A stretch of 52,577 bases of DNA, from positions 1 through 52,577 of the forward strand of contig CANAZY010000009.1 in NCBI GenBank assembly GCA_947365805.1. Reading direction: 5' to 3'. Below are positions 34,628 through 42,577 of the stretch, piece by piece. The notes below the pieces were generated by a model. That model saw nothing but the letters and a program-made list of their open reading frames with translations. It did no database searches and was not told where the DNA came from. Positions within the stretch are counted from its first letter, which is position 1, and each line of letters starts with the position of its first letter. A program made the position numbers and the translations under genes. The stretch is from an uncultured Clostridium sp. GTDB taxonomy: Bacteria > Bacillota > Clostridia > TANB77 > CAG-508.

Positions 34628-35875
34628 ATGTTAATTAGATTTAGTTTTAAAAATTTTAAATCATTTAAAGATGAAAATTTACTAGATATGGAAGCTACAG
34701 CATTAAAAGAACATGAATACAACATTGCAAAAACAGAAAATATTGAACTCTTAAAGGTAGCTGCTATATATGGTGCTAATGCAAGTGGAAAGACAAATGT
34801 ATTGCAAGCCTTTGATTATATGAAAAAAAGAATACTAGTAAGTGATGATTCTAAGAAGAATTCTCCAATAGATGAAGAAAACATATATAGTTTTATGATA
34901 AATAATGGGCCAATTAGTTTAGAGGTTGAAATATTAGCAAAAAACGATAAAATATATAAATATGGATTTGAAGTATTGAAAAATAGTATAGTTTCAGAAT
35001 GGTTATATATAAAAAAAGTAAATAAATTTTATCCGATTTTTGAAAGAGAAAAAAATAATGTTACTATGAAATCAAATAATAAAATATCTGGACTAGCAAA
35101 TATAGATGAAAGAACTTTATTCTTAAACATATATAGCAAGATAGATAAAGATAACGAAGATTTTAATAATGTTTATGAATGGTTTGTAAATGCCAATTAC
35201 TTAGATTTAGGAAATCCAAGATTTGAAGATTTCATTAATAATAGAATTTTATTGAAAATACTAAGTGATGAAAAATACAAAAAAGAATTATTAAGATTTA
35301 TAAAAACCTTTGATTCTGGAATAGAAGGAATTAAAACAATACCAGATTCAATAGAAGAAGTACAGAACAACAATAGAGTAGTAAAGGTAGAATTAATCCA
35401 TAGAGGAGAAGATAACAAATTAAAAGCATTACCACTAGATTTGGAATCAAATGGTACTAGAAAAATGTTCCACTTATTTGATTTTTTTATGGATGCACTA
35501 AAAAATGGAATGGTACTGTTTATTGATGAACTAGATGCAAAATTGCATCCATTACTAACAAGATATATTATTAATCTATTTCATAATAGTGAAACAAATA
35601 TTGGTAATGGACAGCTAATTTATTCTACACATGATACAGTAAACTTAAATAAAGATACATTTAGAAGAGATGAAATATGGTTTACTGAGAAAAATAGAGA
35701 TGGAGTATCAGAAATTTATGCTTTATCAGATTATATATTAGAAGATGATGAGGATAGTAAAAATAAAACAAGTAAAAAAGTTAGAAACGATGCGACTTAT
35801 AATAAAGATTATTTAACTGGAAGATATGGTGCTATTCCAGTATTAGAAGAATTTGAGATAAACTATGAGAAATAA
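34628..35875 (+). CDS. AAA_15/AAA_21-type ATPase, RloA/Abi-like
   Basis: 415 residues. It starts IRFSFKNFKSFKDEN, as in SMC/RecF-like ATPases. Walker A is GANASGKT (49-56); Walker B is VLFIDELD (about 296-303), followed by the H-loop STHD. The C-terminal DYLTGRYGAIPVLEEF motif is typical of the RloA-type proteins that normally precede rloB. No rloB is present; an XRE regulator and an Abi/HEPN gene follow instead. A phage-defence role is inferred. Confidence 0.8.
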   Translation: MLIRFSFKNFKSFKDENLLDMEATALKEHEYNIAKTENIELLKVAAIYGANASGKTNVLQAFDYMKKRILVSDDSKKNSPIDEENIYSFMINNGPISLEVEILAKNDKIYKYGFEVLKNSIVSEWLYIKKVNKFYPIFEREKNNVTMKSNNKISGLANIDERTLFLNIYSKIDKDNEDFNNVYEWFVNANYLDLGNPRFEDFINNRILLKILSDEKYKKELLRFIKTFDSGIEGIKTIPDSIEEVQNNNRVVKVELIHRGEDNKLKALPLDLESNGTRKMFHLFDFFMDALKNGMVLFIDELDAKLHPLLTRYIINLFHNSETNIGNGQLIYSTHDTVNLNKDTFRRDEIWFTEKNRDGVSEIYALSDYILEDDEDSKNKTSKKVRNDATYNKDYLTGRYGAIPVLEEFEINYEK

Positions 35876-35902
35876 TAAATTGAAATCTATAGGAGGAATT
35901 AA

Positions 35903-36268
35903 ATGAATGATAGACTAGGAATTGATTTAAAAGTACAAAGGATTTTGAAGCATGTATCACAAGAAAAGATGGCAGAAGATTTAAATATAAGTAGATCTAA
36001 AGTATCTAGTTGGGAGACAGGAAGAAGAGAAATGAGTTTATGTGATGCGATTATTATTAGTGATTATTTCAATGTTAGCATGGACAATTTATTTAATAAA
36101 AAAGCTTTAAATTCAGAAGAATTTATGCAAATAGCTAAAAGATATTTTGAAAATGATAAAGTACCATTTGATGAAAAGAAAGAAATTCTGAAAAAAATGA
36201 TCTATTATAAAAGCGAAAGTGAAGCAAATGAGATATTGCAACGGTACAAAATGACTCAAAAAGTCTAA
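35903..36268 (+). CDS. XRE-family transcriptional regulator
   Basis: 121 residues: N-terminal Cro/C1 helix-turn-helix (KVQRILKHVSQEKMAEDL, then NISRSKVSSWETGRREMSL) and a helical C-terminal region. AGGAGG precedes the ATG, 27 bases after the ATPase gene. It may control the defence genes or the operator shared by the two downstream promoters. Confidence 0.85.
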   Translation: MNDRLGIDLKVQRILKHVSQEKMAEDLNISRSKVSSWETGRREMSLCDAIIISDYFNVSMDNLFNKKALNSEEFMQIAKRYFENDKVPFDEKKEILKKMIYYKSESEANEILQRYKMTQKV

Positions 36269-36363
36269 TATATTATATTTTTTTCTTCATATATTATATG
36301 GAAATATTAGTAAAAATGATTTATAATAATTGTAGAAATTAAATATGTAAAGAGGAATAGACA

Positions 36364-37314
36364 ATGTACAAAGAATTAAAGCCAATGTTAAATGCAGAAG
36401 AATTAATAAAACATTTAGAGTCAAAGGGAGTCAAGTTTGAATTGACTTCTATACAAGATGCTAGAAAATATTTAGAAGAAAATAATAATTATTTTAAATT
36501 AGTATCATATAGAAAAAATTTTAGTAAGTATGAACAAGGTAACAATAAAGGAAAATACATAAATCTTGATTTTAAGATGTTAGAAGACTTATCAATCATA
36601 GACATGAGATTAAGAAAAACAATGTTAAGCATAGTGCTTGATTTAGAACATTATGCAAAAGTAAAATTATTATCAGAAGTAGAAAAGAATACTAAAGATG
36701 GATATTCACTTGTAGAAAAATACATAATAAGCTTAAAAAATAAGAATGAATATGATTTTTTAGAAAACGAATTAAATAAAAATATAAAAGGAACTTATTG
36801 TGGAGATTTAGTTGCAAAATATAAAGGGGAATATCCAATTTGGGTATTTGTAGAAATCATTTCATTTGGTAGATTTATAAAGTTTTATATGTTTGTCGCT
36901 AATGAATTACAAGACAAAACAATGATAGATGAAGCATATTTATTAAAAAATGTTAGAGAACTCAGAAATGCATGTGCTCATAATAATTGCATTTTAAATG
37001 ATTTAAAAGCGGGAACATCAAATTATAAAACAAATTATAGAATATTAAATGAAATTGCTAATATAGGAATATCAAAAGAAACTAGAAATAAAAGAATGAG
37101 TAATTCTAGAATACAGCAAATAATTACTCTTTTATATCTAAACAAGAAAATTACTACAAGTGATGGAGTTTTAAAACATCAAACAGAAAAGTTGCGAGAT
37201 TTAAAAAGTAGAATTGAACATCACATTGACTATTATAGTAAGAATAATTTAATACAAGCAAATTTCAATTTTTTGAATAAAATTATTGACAATTGGTATA
37301 ATAGTAGCATATAA
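36364..37314 (+). CDS. Abi_2 (AbiD/AbiF) family HEPN protein
   Basis: 316 residues of the Abi_2 abortive-infection family. YFKLVSYRKNF near the N-terminus and the HEPN RNase motif R201-x4-H206 (ELRNACAHNN) are visible; YPIWVFVEIISFGRF is a family signature. Such HEPN proteins cleave RNA to stop phage growth. As I recall, AbiF-type proteins have been proposed as relatives of Cas13 and to pair with noncoding RNA. An ATG with AAGAGGAATAG upstream starts it, 95 bases after the XRE gene. Confidence 0.85.
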   Translation: MYKELKPMLNAEELIKHLESKGVKFELTSIQDARKYLEENNNYFKLVSYRKNFSKYEQGNNKGKYINLDFKMLEDLSIIDMRLRKTMLSIVLDLEHYAKVKLLSEVEKNTKDGYSLVEKYIISLKNKNEYDFLENELNKNIKGTYCGDLVAKYKGEYPIWVFVEIISFGRFIKFYMFVANELQDKTMIDEAYLLKNVRELRNACAHNNCILNDLKAGTSNYKTNYRILNEIANIGISKETRNKRMSNSRIQQIITLLYLNKKITTSDGVLKHQTEKLRDLKSRIEHHIDYYSKNNLIQANFNFLNKIIDNWYNSSI

Positions 37315-37349
37315 TATATATTATAAAGAAAAAGTTTAAAACTTTTGCG

Positions 37350-37386
37350 GAGTTGTGTTCATCGAGCATAACTCTATTTTTCTTTT
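37350..37386 (+). terminator. Terminator of the Abi gene
   Basis: GAGTTGTG (37350-37357) pairs with CATAACTC (37367-37374, one G-U), followed by a T-rich tail. Confidence 0.75.
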
Positions 37387-37445
37387 TAGGTAAAGAAAAT
37401 ATTAGCAAAATTGATTATATGATGAAAATTTTAACAAAAAAGGGG

Positions 37446-37474
37446 CTGACAAATTACTTTGAGCACGTTATACT
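37446..37474 (+). promoter_or_regulatory. Promoter with shared operator, copy 1
   Basis: CTGACA, 17-bp spacer, TATACT. The spacer/-10 junction contains GAGCACGTTA (37461-37470), which recurs in the same position of the recombinase promoter. Confidence 0.65.
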
Positions 37475-37506
37475 ACCAGTAAATTATGAATATGGAGGTA
37501 GTAAAT

Positions 37507-37825
37507 ATGTGCGAAAATGAAAAAGGAGTATTAGAAAATTTATTTGAAAGTAGAGAAGAAAATTTATGTGCATTAACAGAAATGGATAGGCAAAAGATAA
37601 AAAAACTAACAAGAAATAATGATAGTTATTATAAATTATTTGCGATAATAAGCGATTTATCAAATAATTCAGAAAAATTAGAAGAAGTTAGAAATAGCCT
37701 AGATAGTTACATAGATAAAATTAACATCATAGGAGCTTATGAAAATGAAAAGTTTTACAAAATACGGATTCTCAGATGCAATAAACTTAATTTTAGAATG
37801 TAAAAAATTTCCAAATAGGTCTTGA
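37507..37825 (+). CDS. DUF6809-like protein, +1 shift at CGG
   Basis: 105 residues if one base is skipped. GGAGGT precedes ATG37507. The first 86 codons end at CGG (37765-37767); unshifted, the frame runs to a stop at 37803 with an unrelated tail. Skipping the C gives GFSDAINLILECKKF, resembling the C-terminal signature of small DUF6809-type proteins of mobile elements. Function unknown. The stop overlaps the next promoter. Confidence 0.6.
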
Positions 37826-37850
37826 CAAATAAAATAAAGAATTATAAAAT
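37822..37850 (+). promoter_or_regulatory. Promoter of candidate small RNA
   Basis: A perfect TTGACA (37822-37827), 17-bp spacer and TAAAAT (37845-37850). No coding sequence follows for 300 bases. Confidence 0.65.
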
Positions 37851-37856
37851 ATGGCT

Positions 37857-38041
37857 GTAAATGTAATATGACTTTGGTATTACATATAGATTGTTACGTT
37901 CAAAAGTTGTTGTATAAAAAGTAAACCAAAAATGTAGCAAATCCTTATGCTACAAGACATTCTGGAAATAAAAATATTAATAAATTTTGTATAAATAGAA
38001 ACATCTAATAGTGTGAAAACATTATTGGGTGTTCTTTTTTT
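37857..38041 (+). ncRNA. Candidate structured small RNA in the mobile element
   Basis: About 185 bases between a consensus promoter and a terminator whose 14-bp stem (38000-38013 with 38020-38033, three G-U pairs) is followed by seven T. Inside is a perfect TGTAGCA/TGCTACA hairpin (37933-37954). No start codon with a binding site is present. The start is inferred from the promoter. It could regulate element transfer, or act with the Abi/HEPN protein 540 bases upstream. The stretch 38042-38160 contains only AT-rich sequence. Confidence 0.6.
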
Positions 38042-38160
38042 GTGCTTTTTTAAGATATGAATATTTACTAATATACTTACTATAAGTGTCATACCAAGTC
38101 ATTTTCTCTAATATTCTGTATTAGAATACTTTAACAAAAAGTATAGGAGGTAATGCCAAT

Positions 38161-38307
38161 GTGAAGAAAGATAAGCAAACTATAAAAGTAGATAAATTAG
38201 AATTTAATACATATTGTATTTTTACAGAAGAAAAACAAGATGTGAAAGAAACAGTAGGGCTAATTTTTAAAGATTATATTGAAAAATTAAAAACGGATAA
38301 AAGGTAA
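38161..38307 (+). CDS. Small protein preceding the serine recombinase
   Basis: 48 residues from a GTG start with AGGAGG ten bases upstream: KLEFNTYCIFTEEKQDVKE, then LIFKDYIEKLKTDKR. Small proteins of this size often precede serine recombinase genes in Clostridial elements; they may be directionality or accessory factors. Assignment is by position. Confidence 0.6.
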   Translation: MKKDKQTIKVDKLEFNTYCIFTEEKQDVKETVGLIFKDYIEKLKTDKR

Positions 38308-38330
38308 CCTTTACGAAAATGAAATAATAG

Positions 38331-38359
38331 TTGCAAATTAAAATAGAGCACGTTACAAT
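38331..38359 (+). promoter_or_regulatory. Recombinase promoter with shared operator, copy 2
   Basis: TTGCAA, 17-bp spacer, TACAAT, containing GAGCACGTTA (38346-38355) at the same place as in the promoter at 37446. Confidence 0.65.
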
Positions 38360-38391
38360 ATACTTGTAGATGATTACGGATAGGAGGTTAA

Positions 38392-40055
38392 ATGCTAAAC
38401 TTAAATAGTCAAAACTTCAAAGTACGGAATATATATAAGACTATCTAGAGAAGATGGCGACAAACAAGAAAGCGAAAGTATCGGTAATCAAAGAAATATT
38501 TTGCAAAGATATGTAAAGGAGAATAATTTAATTTTAGTTAAAGAATATGTTGATGATGGTATTTCTGGGACTACATTTGATAGACCCGGATTTAATAAAA
38601 TGCTACAAGATATTGAAAACGGAACAATTAATATGGTTATAACAAAAGACCTATCAAGACTTGGAAGAGACTATATTAAAACAGGACATTATATAGAAAA
38701 TTACTTTCCTCAAAACAACATAAGGTATGTTGCGATAACAGATGGCATAGACACCTATATTGATAGCACAAATAATGATATAACGCCTTTTAAAGCAATT
38801 ATGAATGACTACTATGCTAAAGACATATCAAAGAAAATTAGAAGTGTCTATAAGGAAAAACAAAAGAATGGAGAGTATCTATGTAGTACTCCAGCGTATC
38901 GGATATAAAAGGCATCCTAGTATAAAAAATAAGTTGGTTATAGATGAGAAGGTTAAAGACATTGTAGAAAAGATATTTGATATGTATGCAAATGGACATG
39001 GAAGTGTAGAAATAGTAAATTACTTAAATTCCAACAAATACTTATCTCCTACTGGTTATAGAAAAACTGATATTATACAAGATGAGAATAAAACAAACTA
39101 TGACTGGAATGAGGTTACCTTATGCAATATGTTAAAAAACGAAGTGTATATTGGAAATACAGTCCAAAATAAGAAATCCGTTGTTTCATACAAAGTACAT
39201 AAAATAAGAACTGTTGAAAAGGAAAATCAAATAAGAGTTGACAATACACATGAATCTATTATCGACAAAGACACCTTTGAAAAAGTACAATGTATTCTTG
39301 AAAAAAGAGGAACAAATACAAAACTCAAATATGATTACTTATTAAGGGGATTACTTTACTGTTATCATTGCAAAAGAAAACTGCAAATTGTGCTTAAGAA
39401 AAATTCAAGAAGAAACACACAATCACATCCATATATAATATGTGCAGACTATAAAAAAAGAGGTTGTTATCCATTAAGTATCAATTATGAAAAGTTTGAA
39501 AAGCATATTATTTATGTTGTTAAAAAGATATGCAAAATATATGCTGATAAAGAAATTTTTTATTCTATTTATGAAAAATATCAAAACAAAATACTTGATA
39601 TAAGAGAAGGATATAAGAGAAAAATAGAACAAATTGATAAAACTATATTAGATATAAATAACAACTTAGATAAGATGTATATGGATAAATTGCAAGGCAT
39701 CATTCTTGAAGAAGATTACATTAGGGTATCGCAAAAACTTATATTTGATAGAACGAATTTAACAAAACAAAAAGAAGAATTAGAGCAAAGACTAATTGGA
39801 TCAGAAGAAAAAATAAGCAGTAAAAACAAAACAACAGAAGAAAAACAATTAGATGAATTAATAGAAAACTTTTTGAAATTGGAGCAAATAGATAAAATAT
39901 ATTTATATAGATTAATCAATAAAATTGAAATTGACAAAGACAAAAATGTGTATATCTATTTTAACTTTTCAAAACTAAATTCTATTAATGAGAATCTAGA
40001 AGAATTTATCAAAATTGAAGAATTAATTAGTGAGAAATCTTTAAAGATAAGTTAG
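38392..40055 (+). CDS. Large serine recombinase, two +1 shifts at CGG
   Basis: 553 residues if two bases are skipped. ATG38392 follows AGGAGG by four bases. After MLNLNSQNFKV the frame reaches CGG (38425-38427); skipping C gives GIYIRLSREDGD, the resolvase catalytic region with its nucleophile Ser. A second CGG (38900-38902) after CSTPAY gives GYKRHPSIKNKLVID when skipped. Recombinase domain, a Cys-rich zinc ribbon (YCYHCKRK, ICADYKKRGC), a coiled coil and a C-terminal DUF4368-like region follow. It would integrate and excise the element. Both skipped positions restore a Gly conserved in the family. Confidence 0.88.
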
Positions 40056-40117
40056 AGAAATTTTAAACATGCACACCCAATTGCTATTTAGAATATAGAT
40101 AGTAGAGGTGAAGAAAG

Positions 40118-41062
40118 ATGAATTATGATTATTATACTTCAAACAATAATGGACAGGATGATTATGGGCTAAAATACATAGACAATCAAGGTTATGGTAG
40201 AATATGTAAAGACTATAGGATAGAGTTTCCACCACAACATCAAGATAAACAGCCAGGAATGGAATACTTAATGACACCAAGACCTATATTTAATAATCCA
40301 TATTACAGGCCAGCTGGAAAATTATATAATAAAGTTGCAATCATAACAGGAGGAGACTCGGGAATTGGAAGAGCCACAGCAGTTGGATTTGTAAAAGAAG
40401 GAGCAACAGTTGTTATTGTCTATTATGATGAACATAAAGATGCAGAAGAAACAAAAGAATTCATTGAAAGAATGGGTGGTAGATGTTTATTACTTGCAGG
40501 AGATATAAAAGACACTAATTTCTGCGATAAAATTGTGGAAGAAACTATAAAAACATTTGGCAAAATTGATATATTAGTAAACAATGCAGGAGTACAATAT
40601 CAACAAAAAAGTTTATTAGATATAACAGATGAACAATTTGATTTAACAATGAAAACCAATATATATTCTATGTTTTATTTAACCAAAAGAGCTTTAAAAC
40701 ATATGAAACCAGGTGCAAGTATTATAAATGTAACATCAATAACCACATTTAAAGGAGAACCAGAACTAATAGACTATGTAACAAGTAAAGGAGCAATTGT
40801 AGGATTTACAAGGTCACTTGCAACGAATTTAGCAGATAAAAATATAAGAGTAAATGCAGTTTCGCCTGGTGTATTTTGGACTCCACTACAACCAGCATGT
40901 TGGGAAGCAGAAAAAATACCAACACTGGGTTCAGACGCACCAATGGGAAGAGCTGGGCATCCTTATGAAATAGCACCACTATTTATATACTTAGCAAGTG
41001 ATGATTCATCCTATGTTACAGGTCAAGTAATGCATATAAATGGTGGAGAGTACAAAGGGTAA
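40118..41062 (+). CDS. Short-chain dehydrogenase/reductase (YdaD/YhxC type)
   Basis: 314 residues. An N-terminal extension of about 60 residues (PPQHQDKQPGMEYLMTPRP) is typical of the general-stress SDR group. The NAD(P) motif is TGGDSGIGRA, NNAG follows, and the catalytic Ser/Tyr/Lys are in VTSIT and YVTSK. Substrate unknown. AGAGGTG lies upstream. It lies between the recombinase and the right end, so it travels with the element as cargo. Confidence 0.9.
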   Translation: MNYDYYTSNNNGQDDYGLKYIDNQGYGRICKDYRIEFPPQHQDKQPGMEYLMTPRPIFNNPYYRPAGKLYNKVAIITGGDSGIGRATAVGFVKEGATVVIVYYDEHKDAEETKEFIERMGGRCLLLAGDIKDTNFCDKIVEETIKTFGKIDILVNNAGVQYQQKSLLDITDEQFDLTMKTNIYSMFYLTKRALKHMKPGASIINVTSITTFKGEPELIDYVTSKGAIVGFTRSLATNLADKNIRVNAVSPGVFWTPLQPACWEAEKIPTLGSDAPMGRAGHPYEIAPLFIYLASDDSSYVTGQVMHINGGEYKG

Positions 41063-41073
41063 ATAAAAAACAA

Positions 41074-41099
41074 GCAAAGTCTTATTTACAAGACTTTGC
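41074..41099. terminator. Terminator at right end of the element
   Basis: GCAAAGTCTT pairs perfectly with AAGACTTTGC (10-bp stem). It lies between the dehydrogenase and the element's right core. Confidence 0.75.
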
Positions 41100-41116
41100 A
41101 AATTGGTTGGTAGATT

Positions 41117-41130
41117 TTTAAATCCACACC
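41117..41130. repeat. Right attachment-site core of the element
   Basis: TTTAAATCCACACC, one mismatch to 32478-32491. M14 coding sequence lies to its right. Confidence 0.75.
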
Positions 41131-41586
41131 ATTAATATTAGCTTTCCATCCATCTGGAAAGGGAATTGTTGCAAACGAATAAGCAATCTTTTCTACGTTA
41201 CGATAAGCAGGAGAATTTTTTGGTAAAGCTCCTGTTACTAAATCGACACCATCTGGATTAACCATAGGACATAAATGAATCGTAACCTTACTTAATAAAT
41301 CTCGAATAGAATATCCAAGTAAATTTGTATTGGAAACATACGCATTAGCAACATCTTCAATAAATTTCATTAATACAGGAGTTGTAATCCACTCGTTTGC
41401 GTGATAGCTAGCGCTATAAAAAACTTTTTTTGCACCATTTCCTATTGTGATAGCATATAAAGGTTTTCCAAGGACACTATATCCAATAATATCGGATGTT
41501 AAAAAAGAATATATTTTTAATAAATCTTGTAAATTATCTTCTAAAATAGAAGAGCTATAAGAAACATTTGTAGAAACAATTGCCAT
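41117..41586 (-). pseudogene. 5' half of M14 zinc carboxypeptidase
   Basis: The N-terminal half: AITIGNGAKKVFYSASYHANEW has the first zinc ligands (H and E of HANE), then HLCPMVNPDGVD and FPDGWKANINGVDL. Here native sequence ends at the element core and the frame runs on into element DNA for about ten codons, to a stop at 41086. AGGTGA precedes ATG41586. The enzyme would cleave peptidoglycan stem peptides (gamma-D-glutamyl-diamino acid). The third zinc ligand and catalytic Glu are in the separated half at 32025-32491, so this half alone should be inactive. Confidence 0.9.
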
Positions 41587-41667
41587 AAAATCACCTAAGT
41601 TATTTTATGATAAAAAAACAAGAAGGTGAATATTTTTATTAAAGCCAAGTAATAAAATGTCTTGAAT

Positions 41668-41802
41668 TTAATAGTATTTTAACGTATCTTCAATCACATC
41701 TTTTACACAAGATAAATCAATCGTGTCCTCATTAATCGTAAATGAATATTGATTTTGCTCATTTTTATAAACAACAATCGTTACAGTTCCTAACTTTTCC
41801 AT
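41668..41802 (-). CDS. Small 44-residue protein
   Basis: A strong GAGGAGG binding site precedes an ATG opening a 44-residue frame (KLGTVTIVVYKNEQNQYSF, then CVKDVIEDTLKYY). It is upstream of the M14 gene and probably in its operon. Family unknown. Confidence 0.6.
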   Translation of the reverse strand: MEKLGTVTIVVYKNEQNQYSFTINEDTIDLSCVKDVIEDTLKYY

Positions 41803-41973
41803 CACTTATCCTCCTCTTTTAAAAACTTAAATAAAATATCATAAAAAGGAAAATAGAGCAATCTTAAAAAGAAATAAATGGAAAAATAGAATTAGGAGTA
41901 AAATTTTACTTAAAAAAACTTTTTTATGGTATACTATTGGTAATGAAAAAACACTAAAGGAAGAAGGAAAAAA

Positions 41974-42429
41974 ATGAAAATCATGTTTATTTGTACAGGA
42001 AATATTTGTAGAAGTGCTATGGCACATTGGTTAATGAAAAAGAAGTTACAAGAAAGAAAAAGAAATGATATTCAAGTATATTCTTCTGGAATATTTGCGA
42101 TGAAAGGAGATATTCCAACCGATGAAGCAATAGAAGTTATGGAGGAATATGATGTTGATTTAAAAAAACACAGGGCAATACCTACAATGCAATCAAACAT
42201 ACAAGAAATGGATTTAATATTATGTATGACAAATTCTCATAAACAAACATTAATCAACACATATCCTAATTTAACAGATAAAATTTTTACTTTAAAAGAA
42301 TACACAAAACTTACTGAAAAAGGAATTGACATTAAAGATCCGTGGGGATATACAATTGTAATCTATCGATTTTGTGCTTCAGAAATTGATGAATGTTTAA
42401 ACAAACTAATTGAAAAAATCATAAAATAA
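41974..42429 (+). CDS. Low-molecular-weight protein-tyrosine phosphatase
   Basis: 151 residues. The P-loop C7TGNICR13S carries the CX5R signature at the N-terminus and the general-acid Asp lies in KDPWG. It would dephosphorylate protein tyrosines or arginines. AAGGAAGAAGG lies upstream. It is followed by a hairpin terminator. Confidence 0.92.
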   Translation: MKIMFICTGNICRSAMAHWLMKKKLQERKRNDIQVYSSGIFAMKGDIPTDEAIEVMEEYDVDLKKHRAIPTMQSNIQEMDLILCMTNSHKQTLINTYPNLTDKIFTLKEYTKLTEKGIDIKDPWGYTIVIYRFCASEIDECLNKLIEKIIK

Positions 42430-42454
42430 GTTTCAAATTAAGGTTTGAAGCTTA
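42427..42454 (+). terminator. Terminator after the phosphatase gene
   Basis: TAAGTTTCAAA pairs with TTTGAAGCTTA (one G-U) around a six-base loop, followed by TTTT. Confidence 0.7.
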
Positions 42455-42471
42455 TTTTAAAATGTAGAGTT

Positions 42472-42498
42472 CGATGCCCTCATTGACCCGCGTGGCGA
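42472..42498. repeat. Degenerate GTAGGGGCG-type repeat
   Basis: ATGTAGAGTTCGATGCCCTC followed by GACCCGCG resembles pieces of the repeat at 26315-26350, with mismatches. Confidence 0.4.
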
Positions 42499-42577
42499 AG
42501 ACGTAATTCTTTTTGCATAAATTTAAAAAAAGAGGAAACACTAATTTCAAAAAATACATATCAAGGAGTGGAGTTTT

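Larger units (their letters stand above)
32478..41130. mobile_element. Integrated mobilizable element splitting the M14 gene (about 8.6 kb)
   Basis: The left end (32478-32491) and right end (41117-41130) share the 14-base core TTTAAATCYACACC with one mismatch. Joining the outside sequences restores one continuous M14 peptidase gene. Inside are a replication-initiator-like protein, an oriT-like hairpin cluster, MobC, a possible defence block (AAA ATPase, XRE, Abi/HEPN), a candidate small RNA, a serine recombinase and a dehydrogenase. No relaxase or conjugation genes are present, so it must be mobilised in trans. Short inverse CCAACC/GGTTGG sequences lie just inside the two ends. Confidence 0.88.
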
